This document shows positions 24,274 through 32,968 of a stretch of DNA of 64,000 bases, in pieces (the stretch's first letter is position 1; the number at the start of each line of letters is the position of its first letter). The stretch spans positions 3,410,001-3,474,000 of the forward strand of contig NZ_CP031423.1 of assembly GCF_003991875.1 (NCBI RefSeq). The letters run 5' to 3'. Position numbers and translations under genes: made by a program. The notes under the pieces are model-generated. The model worked only from the letters and a program-made list of their open reading frames with translations, searched no databases and was not told where the DNA came from. This stretch comes from Microbacterium lemovicicum (GTDB lineage Bacteria; Actinomycetota; Actinomycetes; Actinomycetales; Microbacteriaceae).

Positions 24274-25291
24274 GGAGATTCACCGCCGATCCGATGGCGA
24301 AGGCCGCGAGCACGACGATGACGACGAGCCCTGAGAGCGTGCGCGTCGTGAAGGTGGTGCGCATGAGCGCCAGCATCTTCACGTCGACGAGCGGACCGAC
24401 CAGCAGGAACGCCACGATCGAGCCCGGAGTGAAGGTCGAGGCGAACGACAGGGCGAAGAACGAGTCGACGTTCGAGCAGATCGCCACCACCATCGCGAGG
24501 ATCATCATCGCGACGATCGACAGCGTCGGGTTCGAGCCGATCGCGAGCAGCGCGTTCCGCGGCACGATGACCTGCACCGCACCCGCGAGCGCGGAGCCGA
24601 TGATGAGCGCCGGCATGACCGCCCGCAGCTCGACGACGAACTGCGCGATGCTCCGGCGCCCTCGTCCGCCCTCCTCTTCGGCGGCGATCTCGCACGTCTC
24701 GATGAAGCGCTCGGTGAGCAGGCCGTCGGGATCGGGATGCCGGCTGTACAGCCAGCCGATGAGGTTCGCGATCAGGTAGCCGCCGACGAGGCGCGCGATG
24801 AGGATGCCGTCGGAGAAGCCGAAAGCCTGGTGCGTCGTGATGATCACGATCGGGTTCACGATCGGCGCCGCTACGAGGAAGGTCAGCGTCTCGGGCACCG
24901 TGAAGCCGCGGATGAGCAGCCCGCGCGCGAACGGGACGTTGCCGCACTCGCAGACCGGCACGATCATGCCCAGGAGCGACAGCACCGCACGTCGCGCCCA
25001 CGCGCGCCGCGGCATCCATCTCTCGATCGCCCCCGGCGGCACCCACACCTGGACGATGATCGACAGCACGACGCCGAGCGCGACGAACGGCAGCGACTCG
25101 ATGAGCACGCTGATGGCGAGGGTGAGGCCGTCCTGCGCGCGTGTGGGCAGCGACGCGGCGAACAGCTGCGGGGCGACGGCGTCGATCACGAAGAGCGCGA
25201 CGACCACCGCCGCGCCGATGGCGAGCGCCACCAGCGGCGCGCCGGATCGCGTGCGCGCGGGGCGGGTCGCCGGCGGACTAACCCGCGTCAC
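24266..25291 (-). CDS. ArsP/DUF318-type permease
   Basis: A 341-residue permease with about eight transmembrane segments. The family signature VPVCECGNVPFARGL (residues 111-125) with its paired Cys and the APIVNPIVIITTH stretch are clear. Relatives (COG0701) export arsenicals or other species or act in metal handling. It overlaps the zur gene by 14 bp upstream and the TIGR03943 gene by 8 bp downstream, so in this genome it belongs to a zinc-controlled set. Confidence 0.9.
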   Translation of the reverse strand: MTRVSPPATRPARTRSGAPLVALAIGAAVVVALFVIDAVAPQLFAASLPTRAQDGLTLAISVLIESLPFVALGVVLSIIVQVWVPPGAIERWMPRRAWARRAVLSLLGMIVPVCECGNVPFARGLLIRGFTVPETLTFLVAAPIVNPIVIITTHQAFGFSDGILIARLVGGYLIANLIGWLYSRHPDPDGLLTERFIETCEIAAEEEGGRGRRSIAQFVVELRAVMPALIIGSALAGAVQVIVPRNALLAIGSNPTLSIVAMMILAMVVAICSNVDSFFALSFASTFTPGSIVAFLLVGPLVDVKMLALMRTTFTTRTLSGLVVIVVLAAFAIGSAVNLLA

Positions 25292-25691
25292 GCTCGCCGA
25301 CCCGGGCCTGCGTGCACGCGCTGCACAGACCGAAGATGTCGACCACGTGCTCAGCCTCGGTGAAGCCGTGCGTCGCGGCGGTGCGGTGGGCCCACTGCTC
25401 GACGTCGGTGGCGGCGATCTCGACCGTCAGCCCGCACGAGCGGCAGATGAGGTGGTGGTGATGGCCGGGACTGGCGCAGGCGCGGTAGAGACTCTCGCCG
25501 TCGGGGCTCTGCAGCGAGTCGGCCTCGCCCTGGGCGGCGAGTCCCGCGAGGGTGCGGTAGACCGTGGCCAGGCCGATGCCGGTGTTGTCCTCGCGCAGGG
25601 CGGCGTGGAGCGACTGCGCGCTGACGAAGCCGCGCGAGTCGGCCAGCGCCTCGCGCACCCGCTCGCGCTGCCACGTGTTGCGCTGAACCAT
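25278..25691 (-). CDS. zur: Fur-family regulator, probably Zur
   Basis: A 137-residue Fur-family repressor. It has a winged helix (LATVYRTLAGLAAQGEADSL), the metal-site stretch GHHHHLICRSCG, and a second CxxC in GLCSACTQ giving the structural Zn site. The neighbourhood (znuACB upstream, a Zur box before znuA) makes Zur more likely than Fur. It starts 67 bp after znuB and overlaps the permease gene by 14 bp, so it lies inside one long unit and probably controls itself. Confidence 0.9.
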   Translation of the reverse strand: MVQRNTWQRERVREALADSRGFVSAQSLHAALREDNTGIGLATVYRTLAGLAAQGEADSLQSPDGESLYRACASPGHHHHLICRSCGLTVEIAATDVEQWAHRTAATHGFTEAEHVVDIFGLCSACTQARVGERDAG

Positions 25692-25757
25692 GCGGAGAAT
25701 CCTAGCGACGGGGTCTGTGAACGGGCCGGGTCGCCCGACCGAGACGCGGGTGTGCGG

Positions 25758-26618
25758 TCAGGCGTCGCGGCTGACCCGCGAGCGGCTGCGTCCGGCCAGC
25801 CGGCACACCAGGTAGATGCCGAACGAGATCGTGGTGATGTACGGGCTCACCGGCAGCGTGCCCATGATCGCCAGCAGGATCCCGCCGACGGCGGAGACGA
25901 ATCCGAAGACCGTCGCGAGCAGCGGCACCGACAGCGGGCCGGAGGCGATCCGCATCGCCGCAGCGGCCGGCGTCACCACGAGCGCCATCACGAGCAGCGC
26001 GCCGATGATGTGGACGCTCACCGCCACGATGAGTCCCAGCAGCAGCATGAACGCGAGCGAGACCAGGGTGGTGGGCACACCGCGGGCCGCGGCCGACTGC
26101 GGGTCGAGCGAGTCGAAGCGCAGCGGGCGCCAGATCACCAGGATGCCGATCAGCACGAACGCGCTGATCGCGATGAGCCAGTTCAGCTGGCTGGACTGCA
26201 CGGAGACGATCTGGCCGGTCAGCAGGCTGAAGCGGTTGGCGCTGCGTCCGGGGTAGAGCGAGAGGAACAGGATGCCGAGCCCCAGCCCGAAGGGCATGAG
26301 CACGCCGATGATCGAGTTGCGGTCCCGTGCGCGGGCGCCGAGCCAGCCGATGAGCGCGGCGGCCAGCACCGATCCGACGATGGAGCCGGTGACGACATCC
26401 GCCCCCAGGAGGAGGGCGGCGGCCGCGCCGGCGAAGGACAGCTCGCTGATGCCGTGCACGGCGAAGGCCATGTCGCGCTGCAGCACGAAGACGCCGATCA
26501 GTCCCCCGACGAGCCCGAGCACGGCGCCCGCGACGACGGAGTTCGCGACTAGCGCGAGGATGTCGCCGTAGTCGGGCAGCCCGCCGAACATCGCGGCGTA
26601 GACGTCATCCCAGTTCAC
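25758..26618 (-). CDS. znuB: Zinc/manganese ABC transporter permease
   Basis: A 286-residue ABC-3 family permease with about eight transmembrane segments (for example LIGVFVLQRDMAFAVHGISE near residues 40-59 and ALLVMALVVTPAAAAMRIA near 223-241). It forms the membrane channel of the ZnuABC importer. GTG at 26618 overlaps the ATPase stop by GTGA. Zinc rather than manganese is suggested by the adjacent zur. Confidence 0.92.
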   Translation of the reverse strand: MNWDDVYAAMFGGLPDYGDILALVANSVVAGAVLGLVGGLIGVFVLQRDMAFAVHGISELSFAGAAAALLLGADVVTGSIVGSVLAAALIGWLGARARDRNSIIGVLMPFGLGLGILFLSLYPGRSANRFSLLTGQIVSVQSSQLNWLIAISAFVLIGILVIWRPLRFDSLDPQSAAARGVPTTLVSLAFMLLLGLIVAVSVHIIGALLVMALVVTPAAAAMRIASGPLSVPLLATVFGFVSAVGGILLAIMGTLPVSPYITTISFGIYLVCRLAGRSRSRVSRDA

Positions 26619-27448
26619 GCCGGGTGCTCCTCGTCGTGATGGTGGTGATGGGACGCCTCGGCATCCGGTGCGCCGACGACCACCAGCCGGTCGCCCGCAC
26701 GCAGCACGAAGACGGGCGCGCCGTAGAGGTCGCTGAGCACCGCCGAGTCGAGCACCTCCTCGGGGGTGCCGAGTGTGAATCGGCCGTTGGCGAGATAGAG
26801 GATGCGGTCGACTTTGTCGAGCACCGGGTTGATGTCGTGCGTGACGAGCAGCACCCCGGCGCCGGTCTCGCGGCGGTGGCGGTCGATGAGCGCGACCACG
26901 GCCTGCTGGTTGGCCAGGTCGAGGCTCGTCAGCGGTTCGTCGCACAGCAGCAGTCGCGGGTCGTCGGCGAGCGCCTGACCCGTGCGGAGCCGCTGCTGCT
27001 CGCCGCCCGACAGCAGCCCGACGGGCCGGTCGGCGAAGTCCGTCGCGCCGACCGCCTCGAGCAGCCGGTCGATGCGCGCGCGGTCGCCGCGACGCGGGAA
27101 CGGGAATCCGAAGCGGTGCCCGTCGACCCCGAGTCCGACGAGGTCGCGCGCGCGCAGCGAGGTGTCCCGCGGCAGCGGGCGCTGCTGCGGGATGTAGCCG
27201 ATGCGCCGGTTGCCGGCGGCCCTGACGGGCTGACCGAGCGCCTCGATCGAGCCCGCGCTGAGGCGTTCGAGGCCGAGGATGGCGCGCAGCAGGGTGGTCT
27301 TGCCCGATCCGCTGGGACCGAGCACGGCGATGAGCTCGCCGGGATGCACGACGAGGTCGAGGTCGGCCCAGAGCTCCCGGCCGCCACGCCGAAGCGCCGC
27401 CCCGGAGATGCGGAGCGGCGACGTCGGTGAATCGAGGTCGGGCGTCAC
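26615..27448 (-). CDS. znuC: Zinc/manganese ABC transporter ATP-binding protein
   Basis: A 277-residue ABC ATPase. Walker A GPSGSGKT is near residues 44-51, the signature LLSGGEQQRLRTGQAL near 142-157, and Walker B LLLCDEPLTSLD near 163-174. The C-terminus ends with SHHHHHDEEHPA, a likely metal-binding tail. GTG at 27448 overlaps the znuA stop by GTGA; an earlier start at 27493 would reach into znuA. It drives import through ZnuB. Confidence 0.92.
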   Translation of the reverse strand: MTPDLDSPTSPLRISGAALRRGGRELWADLDLVVHPGELIAVLGPSGSGKTTLLRAILGLERLSAGSIEALGQPVRAAGNRRIGYIPQQRPLPRDTSLRARDLVGLGVDGHRFGFPFPRRGDRARIDRLLEAVGATDFADRPVGLLSGGEQQRLRTGQALADDPRLLLCDEPLTSLDLANQQAVVALIDRHRRETGAGVLLVTHDINPVLDKVDRILYLANGRFTLGTPEEVLDSAVLSDLYGAPVFVLRAGDRLVVVGAPDAEASHHHHHDEEHPA

Positions 27449-28467
27449 TCGCCGAGCGCTCCGGCCAGATCCTCGATGTTCTTCTGCATCCACTGCAGAT
27501 AAGTGTCCCCCTCCGGGAGCGTCTCGGTGAACTCGAGCACGGGGATGTCCTTGGCCTTCGCGGCATCGATGACCTGCGTCGTCTCGCCACCGCCGGTCTG
27601 CGCGTTGGCGATCAGCACGCGCACCGTGCCGCCGTCGATGAGGTCGAGCGACTCCAGCAGGGTGGACGGGGGCACGTCCTGCCCCTCCTCCACCGACTCG
27701 CTGAACTCGGGCGGCGTGACATCGGTCAGCTCGGCGGCATCCATCAGATAGACCGGAACGGGTTCGGTGACGAAGACGCCTGCTCCGGCATCCTTCGCGG
27801 CGATGTCGGCCAGCGACGACTCGAGCCCCGCGATGCCGTCCACGAAGGCGGCGGCGTTGGCCGCGAAGTCGTCGGCGTGCTCCGGCGCGATGGTCGAGAG
27901 CTCGTCGGCGATCGCCTCGGCGACGTGCTCCACGGTGTGCGGGTCGTACCAGACGTGCTCGTTGAAGCCCTCGATGTGGTCATGTCCGTCGCCCTCGGCG
28001 TGGTCGTGGCCGTCGGCTTCGGCTTCGGCTTCGCCGCTGGTGTCGGGGGTGGGAGTGGCCGTCGCGTCGTCATCGTGGCCCTCGTTGCCGGGGAAGGAGT
28101 GGGAGTACTCGACCGCGGTGATCGTCGGAACGGAGGTGCCGGCCGCCTCGAGCAGCGCCTCGACGAAGGCGTCGTAGCCGGCGCCGTTCTCGATGACGAG
28201 GTCGGCACGCGACAGGGCGAGCTGGTCCTGGGCGGTGGCCTCGTAGGAGTGGGGGTCCTGGGCGCCGGACGTGACGAGCGACGTGACCTCGACGGCGTCT
28301 CCGCCGATCTCCTGGGCGATCTGCCCGTAGACGTTGGTCGAAGCGACGATCCGCACGACGTCGGAGCCTCCCGTGGAGGCTGACCCCGCGGCCCCTGCGC
28401 AGCCGGCGAGAGCGAGGACGGATGCGGCCCCCAAGGCCGCGGTGGCGAGAGCACGTCGGGTGAACAT
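27445..28467 (-). CDS. znuA: Zinc-binding lipoprotein of ABC importer
   Basis: A 340-residue lipoprotein. The signal peptide ends in the lipobox ALAGC (Cys23). The cluster A-I fold of metal-binding receptors follows; a His/Asp/Glu-rich loop (about residues 129-164, including DGHDHAEGDGHDH) is typical of ZnuA zinc receptors rather than manganese ones. HVWYDPHTVEHVAEAI carries a metal-ligand His. It heads the znuA-znuC-znuB operon with a Zur box 20 bp before its ATG. Confidence 0.93.
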   Translation of the reverse strand: MFTRRALATAALGAASVLALAGCAGAAGSASTGGSDVVRIVASTNVYGQIAQEIGGDAVEVTSLVTSGAQDPHSYEATAQDQLALSRADLVIENGAGYDAFVEALLEAAGTSVPTITAVEYSHSFPGNEGHDDDATATPTPDTSGEAEAEADGHDHAEGDGHDHIEGFNEHVWYDPHTVEHVAEAIADELSTIAPEHADDFAANAAAFVDGIAGLESSLADIAAKDAGAGVFVTEPVPVYLMDAAELTDVTPPEFSESVEEGQDVPPSTLLESLDLIDGGTVRVLIANAQTGGGETTQVIDAAKAKDIPVLEFTETLPEGDTYLQWMQKNIEDLAGALGE

Positions 28468-28487
28468 GCGCCCACTCTAACCGCTAC

Positions 28488-28502
28488 TGATAATCGTTCT
28501 CA
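28488..28502 (-). promoter_or_regulatory. Putative Zur box before znuA
   Basis: TGATAATCGTTCTCA (minus strand TGAGAACGATTATCA) matches the recalled actinobacterial Zur pattern TGAxAAxxATTxTCA closely. It lies 20 bp before the znuA start, in promoter position. Confidence 0.8.
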
Positions 28503-28563
28503 AGTTGGCCACGCGATGGTGGTCTTCGCCCGGGCCCGCGCGAGTTCGAGCATCGACAGGAGC

Positions 28564-28579
28564 GGATGCCGCGGCATCC
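28564..28579. repeat. 16-bp palindrome built of the abundant GGATGCCGC word
   Basis: GGATGCCGCGGCATCC: two copies of the over-represented word face each other between the Zur box and the DUF2461 stop codon. Confidence 0.8.
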
Positions 28580-28592
28580 GGGTCACGCACGG

Positions 28593-29255
28593 TCAACGAC
28601 CGTGGGCGGACTCCGGATGGATGATCAGGTCGCCCAGGTTCTCGGCGACCCAGGTGCACCAGATCGAGACGGAGCGCCACGTGTCGCTGATGATGTCGAG
28701 GGCGTCGATGCCCCACATCCAGTCGGCGAGCTCCTCCTCGGCCCCGACGGCGAGGCGCCGGAGGCGCAGCAGGTCGATGCGGGGGTGGTCGATCGGGTAG
28801 CCGCGCGGCGCGGTGCGGACGGCGTCGGCCGTCATTGGCGTGAGGTTCGCGGCATCCATCTGCGCCAGCACCTCGTCGAGCTCGCGCGACAGACGCGGAT
28901 GGTCGACGATCTCGCGGAATCGGGCCAGGCCCGCGGGCGGCACGTCGTAGACGCCTCCGCCGAGGAGGAGCCCGCCGGCGCTGAGCTGCAGGTAGTGGGC
29001 GACCGGGGCCAGCGAGACCATGCCGATGTGCGTCTTGTAAGGCGACTTGTCCTTGCTGAAGCGGACGTCGCGGTTCGGACGGAAGATCTTCACGTCGCCG
29101 AACTCGGGCTCGAGCTCGGCCGCGAGCTCCTCGAACGGGCCGCGCACGTGCTCGACGTAGCGGTCGTGATTCGCCGCCCACCACTCCTTGGTGTTGTGCG
29201 CCTCGAGCTCGTGGAAGAACGCCGGCGCGTCGGGGTGGAGTCCGCGGAAAGCCAT
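28593..29255 (-). CDS. DUF2461/TIGR02453-family protein
   Basis: A 220-residue protein of the DUF2461 family, about the usual length. The family stretch FRPNRDVRFSKDKSPYKTHI is at about residues 57-76, with GLHPDAPAFFHELEAHNTKE near the start and GGGVYDVPP in the middle. The family is widespread and uncharacterised. It lies between the zinc operon and the 2-oxoacid dehydrogenase operon with no clear link to either. Confidence 0.88.
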   Translation of the reverse strand: MAFRGLHPDAPAFFHELEAHNTKEWWAANHDRYVEHVRGPFEELAAELEPEFGDVKIFRPNRDVRFSKDKSPYKTHIGMVSLAPVAHYLQLSAGGLLLGGGVYDVPPAGLARFREIVDHPRLSRELDEVLAQMDAANLTPMTADAVRTAPRGYPIDHPRIDLLRLRRLAVGAEEELADWMWGIDALDIISDTWRSVSIWCTWVAENLGDLIIHPESAHGR

Positions 29256-29338
29256 GCGGGCGATGCTACCCGCGGACGACAACCGCCCCGCCCGCGCCAC
29301 CGACCGAGGCGGGCCGATACGTGCGCCCGCCGGCCTGC

Positions 29339-30640
29339 TCAGTCGAGCAGCAGCGCCGGCTCCTCCAGGATCGAGGCGACGTCCGCGACGAAGCGCGAGA
29401 CGCCGTCGCCGTCCACGACGCGGTGGTCGAACGAGCCCGAGACCGTCGTGACCCAGCGGGGGCGCACTTCGCCGTCGACGACCCACGGCTTCTGGCGGAT
29501 CGCGCCCAGCGCGATGATGCCGACCTCGCCCGGGTTGATGATCGGGGTTCCGGCATCGACGCCGAAGACGCCGATGTTCGTGATCGTGATCGTGCCGCCC
29601 TGCTGATCGGCGGGGGTCGTCTTGCCCTCGCGCGCCGTCAGCGTGAGCTTCTCGAGGGCGCGGGCGAGGTCGCGGGTGTTCAGCTCCTGCGCGTCCTTGA
29701 TGTTCGGCACGAGGAGGCCGCGGGGCGTCGCGGCGGCGATGCCCAGGTTCACGTAATGGCGCACGCGGATCTGCGCGCCCTCGCCGGTCTCGATCCACGC
29801 CGCGTTCACCATCGGCGTCCGCCGCACCGCCCAGATGACCGCCCGCGCCATGATCAGCAGCGGCGAGACCTTGGTGTCGGCGAAGTCGGGCGAGGCCTTG
29901 AGCCGCTTGACGAGCTCCATCGTGCGCGACGCGTCGACGTCGACCCACACCGAGACGTGCGGGGCCGTGTAGGCGCTCGAGGTCATCGCCGAGGCCGTGG
30001 CCTTGCGCACGCCGCGGACCGGGATCGACTCCTCGCGATCATCCGCCGGCGGGGCGGCGGGGCGGGCGACGGGGATCGTCTCCTCGCGCACGGCATTCCA
30101 CTCCGGCGTCTCGATGTTGCGGAACACCGACGCCTGCGACGCCTGCTTCACGACGTCGTCGCGCGTGACCTCGCCGGCGGCGCCGCTGGGCACGACCGTC
30201 CCGAGGTCCACGCCGAGATCACGCGCCAGCTTGCGGATCGGCGGCTTCGCGATGACACCACCGGATGCTGCAGCCGGCCGCTCCGCCGGCTTCCGCCTGC
30301 GCGAATTCACGGTGCCCGTGCTGCCGTAGCCGACGAGCACCGAGCCGCTCGCGTCGGCGGCGGGCTCCGCGGCCTCCGGCGCGACAGCCGGCGACGCCCC
30401 CTCGGCTGCGATCGTGATGATTGGCGAGCCGACCTCGACGGTGTCGCCCTCCGACGCCAGCAGCTCGCCGACGACGCCTTCGAACGGGGACGGCAGCTCG
30501 ACGAGCGACTTCGCCGTCTCGATCTCGACGACGACGTCGTTGACGGCGACGGTGTCACCGGGCGCGACGCGCCACGTCACGATCTCGGCCTCGGTCAGGC
30601 CCTCGCCGACATCCGGCAGGCGGAACGTCTGGGTGCTCAT
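29339..30640 (-). CDS. Dihydrolipoamide acyltransferase (E2) of a 2-oxoacid dehydrogenase
   Basis: A 433-residue E2. The lipoyl domain (residues 1-76) holds Lys44 in [13 protein letters not shown], a linker follows, the peripheral-subunit-binding domain ([19 protein letters not shown], then [10 protein letters not shown]) is central, and the catalytic acyltransferase domain ends with [16 protein letters not shown] carrying the active His and Asp. One lipoyl domain and the neighbouring E1 pair fit a branched-chain-type complex. Its ATG overlaps by 4 bp a possible 54-codon frame lying between it and E1beta. Confidence 0.94.
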   Translation of the reverse strand: MSTQTFRLPDVGEGLTEAEIVTWRVAPGDTVAVNDVVVEIETAKSLVELPSPFEGVVGELLASEGDTVEVGSPIITIAAEGASPAVAPEAAEPAADASGSVLVGYGSTGTVNSRRRKPAERPAAASGGVIAKPPIRKLARDLGVDLGTVVPSGAAGEVTRDDVVKQASQASVFRNIETPEWNAVREETIPVARPAAPPADDREESIPVRGVRKATASAMTSSAYTAPHVSVWVDVDASRTMELVKRLKASPDFADTKVSPLLIMARAVIWAVRRTPMVNAAWIETGEGAQIRVRHYVNLGIAAATPRGLLVPNIKDAQELNTRDLARALEKLTLTAREGKTTPADQQGGTITITNIGVFGVDAGTPIINPGEVGIIALGAIRQKPWVVDGEVRPRWVTTVSGSFDHRVVDGDGVSRFVADVASILEEPALLLD

Positions 30641-30801
30641 CCGATGTCCTTTCGAGCTGACCCCCGACCGCGAGACTGCAACAGGCGGACGAGACTGAGG
30701 GGCTTACCCACAGTCTCGCCGCTCAGGTGCAGTTTCGCGGGGGTGGGGGTCGCGGGGGTGCGGGCCGCGGGGGTGGGGGTCGCGGGGGTGGGGGCGGTCA
30801 T
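30637..30801 (-). CDS. Possible 54-residue ORF between E1beta and E2
   Basis: The frame starts with ATG 16 bp after the E1beta stop and ends in an ATGA overlap with E2. It is Thr/Pro/Ala-rich at first ([18 protein letters not shown]) and then basic ([18 protein letters not shown]). There is no Shine-Dalgarno, and it spans an intergenic dyad, so it may simply be an open stretch. The coupling geometry is the only argument for it. Confidence 0.25.
   Translation of the reverse strand: MTAPTPATPTPAARTPATPTPAKLHLSGETVGKPLSLVRLLQSRGRGSARKDIG
30669..30739. repeat. Intergenic inverted repeat between E1beta and E2
   Basis: Two 29-bp arms (30669-30697 and 30711-30739) match at 22 positions around a 13-bp spacer; the outer parts read CGCGA(G/A)ACTGCA and the inner ones CGAGACTG. 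The outer motif resembles that of the dyad at 13334-13395. Confidence 0.8.
30738..30796. repeat. G-run repeat between E1beta and E2
   Basis: Runs of five G separated by T or short GC-rich spacers (unit GGGGGTGGGGGTCGC) on the plus strand, C-rich in the mRNA of the operon. It could form a G-quadruplex in the template strand. Confidence 0.8.
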
Positions 30802-30817
30802 GGGCTGGCGGGGCGGA

Positions 30818-31837
30818 TCAGTAGGCCAGCGCGCGGTCGACGGCTTCGAGGATGCGGTCGGCGTCGGGCAGGTAGACGCCTTCGAGCTTCGCGGGCGGGA
30901 ACGGGGTGTTGAAGCCGGACACGCGCAGCACCGGCGCCTCGAGCGAGTAGAACGCCCGCTCCATGACGGTGGCGCTGATCTCGCTTCCGAGCGACACGAA
31001 TCCGGGGGCCTCCTGCGCGTAGACCATACGACCGGTGCGGCGGACCGAGTCGAGGATGGGCCCGTAGTCCACCGGCGACAGCGACCGCAGATCGATGACC
31101 TCGACGCTCGTGCCCTCCGATTCCGCGAGCGCCGCGGCCTGGAGAGCGGTGGCGACCATCGCGCCGTGCGCGACGAGGGTGACGTCGGTGCCGCGGCGGA
31201 CGATGCGACTCGCGTGCAGCGGGAGCGCGGGGGCCGCGACATCCACTTCTCCCTTGACCCAGTAGCGGCTCTTGGGCTCGAGGAAGATGACCGGATCGGG
31301 CGAGGCGATGGCCTGCTGCATCATCCAGTACGCGTCGTTCGCGGTCGACGGGCTCACCACGCGCAGTCCGGGGGTGTGGGTGAAGTACGTCTCCGGGCTC
31401 TCCTGGTGATGCTCCACCGCGCCGATGTGCCCGCCGTACGGGATGCGGATCACGACGGGCAGCTGGAGCGCACCTTCGTGGCGGTACGTCAGCTTGGCGA
31501 GCTGCGCGGTGATCTGGTCGAAGGCGGGGAACACGAAGCCGTCGAACTGGATCTCGCAGACGGGGCGGAAGCCGCCCATGGCGAGGCCGATCGCGGTGCC
31601 CACGATCGCGGACTCCGCGAGGGGCGTGTCGATCACCCGTCTCTCGCCGAAGTCGGCCTGCAGACCCTCGGTGACGCGGAACACGCCGCCGAGGCGGCCG
31701 ATGTCCTCGCCCATGAGGAGCACGCGGTCGGACTCCTCCATCGCGCGGCGCATGCCGGCGTTCAGCGCGCGGCTGATCGGCAGCGTGATGGGAGCGGGGG
31801 CCGCGGCATCCGTCATGTCGGTCGTCTCGAGCGTCAT
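30818..31837 (-). CDS. 2-oxoacid dehydrogenase E1 beta subunit
   Basis: A 339-residue E1beta, the normal length. It carries the family landmarks GEDIGRLGGVFRVTEGLQ, DTPLAESAIVGTAIG, IPYGGHIGAVEHHQESPE and VIDLRSLSPVD. With E1alpha it forms the thiamine-diphosphate component that decarboxylates a branched-chain 2-oxoacid. The ATG overlaps the E1alpha stop (ATGA). Cofactor-binding residues look intact. Confidence 0.95.
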   Translation of the reverse strand: MTLETTDMTDAAAPAPITLPISRALNAGMRRAMEESDRVLLMGEDIGRLGGVFRVTEGLQADFGERRVIDTPLAESAIVGTAIGLAMGGFRPVCEIQFDGFVFPAFDQITAQLAKLTYRHEGALQLPVVIRIPYGGHIGAVEHHQESPETYFTHTPGLRVVSPSTANDAYWMMQQAIASPDPVIFLEPKSRYWVKGEVDVAAPALPLHASRIVRRGTDVTLVAHGAMVATALQAAALAESEGTSVEVIDLRSLSPVDYGPILDSVRRTGRMVYAQEAPGFVSLGSEISATVMERAFYSLEAPVLRVSGFNTPFPPAKLEGVYLPDADRILEAVDRALAY

Positions 31838-32964
31838 GATGCGCCCTCCTCGAAGGATGCCTCGTACCGGGCCAGCCACGCGCGCTCCTCGTCGACGAGC
31901 GGATGCGGGGAGGCGTAGACGTTGTCGAAGATCTGGGCCGTCTGCAGGGTCTCGAGGGCGACGGTGCGCACGCGGACGTCGTCGGCGAGCGCCCGGCCCT
32001 CGGCCTCGACGTCGGCGAAGAACGCGTCGGAGGCGCCGCGTCCGCGCAGGAAGAGGCGCATCCGCTCGATCGGATCCCGCAGCGCCCAGGACTGCTCCTC
32101 CTCGGCGGTGCGGTACTTCGTCGGGTCGTCGCTCGTGGTGTGAGCACCCATCCGGTAGGTCATCGCCTCGATCGCGCGCGGGCCCTCGCCGGCGCGCGCC
32201 TCGTCGAGGGCGACGCGCGAGACGGCGTAGCTGGCGAGCACGTCGTTGCCGTCGACCTGGATGCTCGGGATGCCGATCCCCTCGCCGCGGCGGTAGAGCG
32301 GTGTGCGCGACTGCGTCGAGACGGGCACCGAGATGGCCCACTGGTTGTTCTGCAGGAAGAACACCTCGGGCGTGCGGTAGCTCGCGGCGAACACCATCGC
32401 CTCGTGCACGTCGCCCTGGCTCGAGGCGCCGTCGCCGTAGTAGACGATGACGGCTTCGTCGCGCTCGGGGTCGCCCGTGCCGCATCGGCCGTCGAACGCC
32501 ATGCTCATGGCGAGGCCCGTGGCGTGCAGCGTCTGTGCGCCGAGCACCAGCGTGTAGAGGTGCGTGTTGCCGTTCTTCGGGTCGAAGGGGTTCCACCCGC
32601 CGTGGGTCAGGCCGCGCATGACGCGGATGATGTCGAGCATGTCGACCCCGCGGATGCGCGCGACGACGTGCTCGCGGTAGGAGGGGAAGAGGTGGTCCTG
32701 CGGGCGGGCGGCGCGGGCCGATCCGACCTGCGCGGCCTCCTGGCCGAAGCTCGGCGGCCAGAGGGCCAGCTGCCCCTGCCGCTGGAGGTTCGTCGCCTGC
32801 TGGTCGAAGGCGCGGATGACGGCCATGTCGCGGTAGAAGCGCTCGAGGTCGGCGTCGCTGAGCGCCTCGATGATCGGGAGGTACGGCTCGGCGGCGGCCG
32901 TGTGGGCCAGCGACCCGTCGGCCGCCAGCACGCGCACGAGCGCGGGATCTTCGGACGGAGTCAC
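31834..32964 (-). CDS. 2-oxoacid dehydrogenase E1 alpha subunit
   Basis: A 376-residue E1alpha. The thiamine-diphosphate motif GDGASSQGDVHEAM, starting at GDG and ending with NNQWAISVPVSTQSRT, is intact, and the phosphorylation-loop equivalent YRMGAHTTSDDPTKYR is present. The sequence is closer to branched-chain than to pyruvate E1 as I recall the families. It follows the aminotransferase gene after 4 bp and overlaps E1beta by 4 bp. Confidence 0.94.
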   Translation of the reverse strand: MTPSEDPALVRVLAADGSLAHTAAAEPYLPIIEALSDADLERFYRDMAVIRAFDQQATNLQRQGQLALWPPSFGQEAAQVGSARAARPQDHLFPSYREHVVARIRGVDMLDIIRVMRGLTHGGWNPFDPKNGNTHLYTLVLGAQTLHATGLAMSMAFDGRCGTGDPERDEAVIVYYGDGASSQGDVHEAMVFAASYRTPEVFFLQNNQWAISVPVSTQSRTPLYRRGEGIGIPSIQVDGNDVLASYAVSRVALDEARAGEGPRAIEAMTYRMGAHTTSDDPTKYRTAEEEQSWALRDPIERMRLFLRGRGASDAFFADVEAEGRALADDVRVRTVALETLQTAQIFDNVYASPHPLVDEERAWLARYEASFEEGAS

Positions 32965-32968
32965 GGTC

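Noticed and set aside
29321..31918. An 865-codon frame opposite the 2-oxoacid dehydrogenase genes
   Set aside because: Shadow of E2 and E1beta, with no domain and no start signal.
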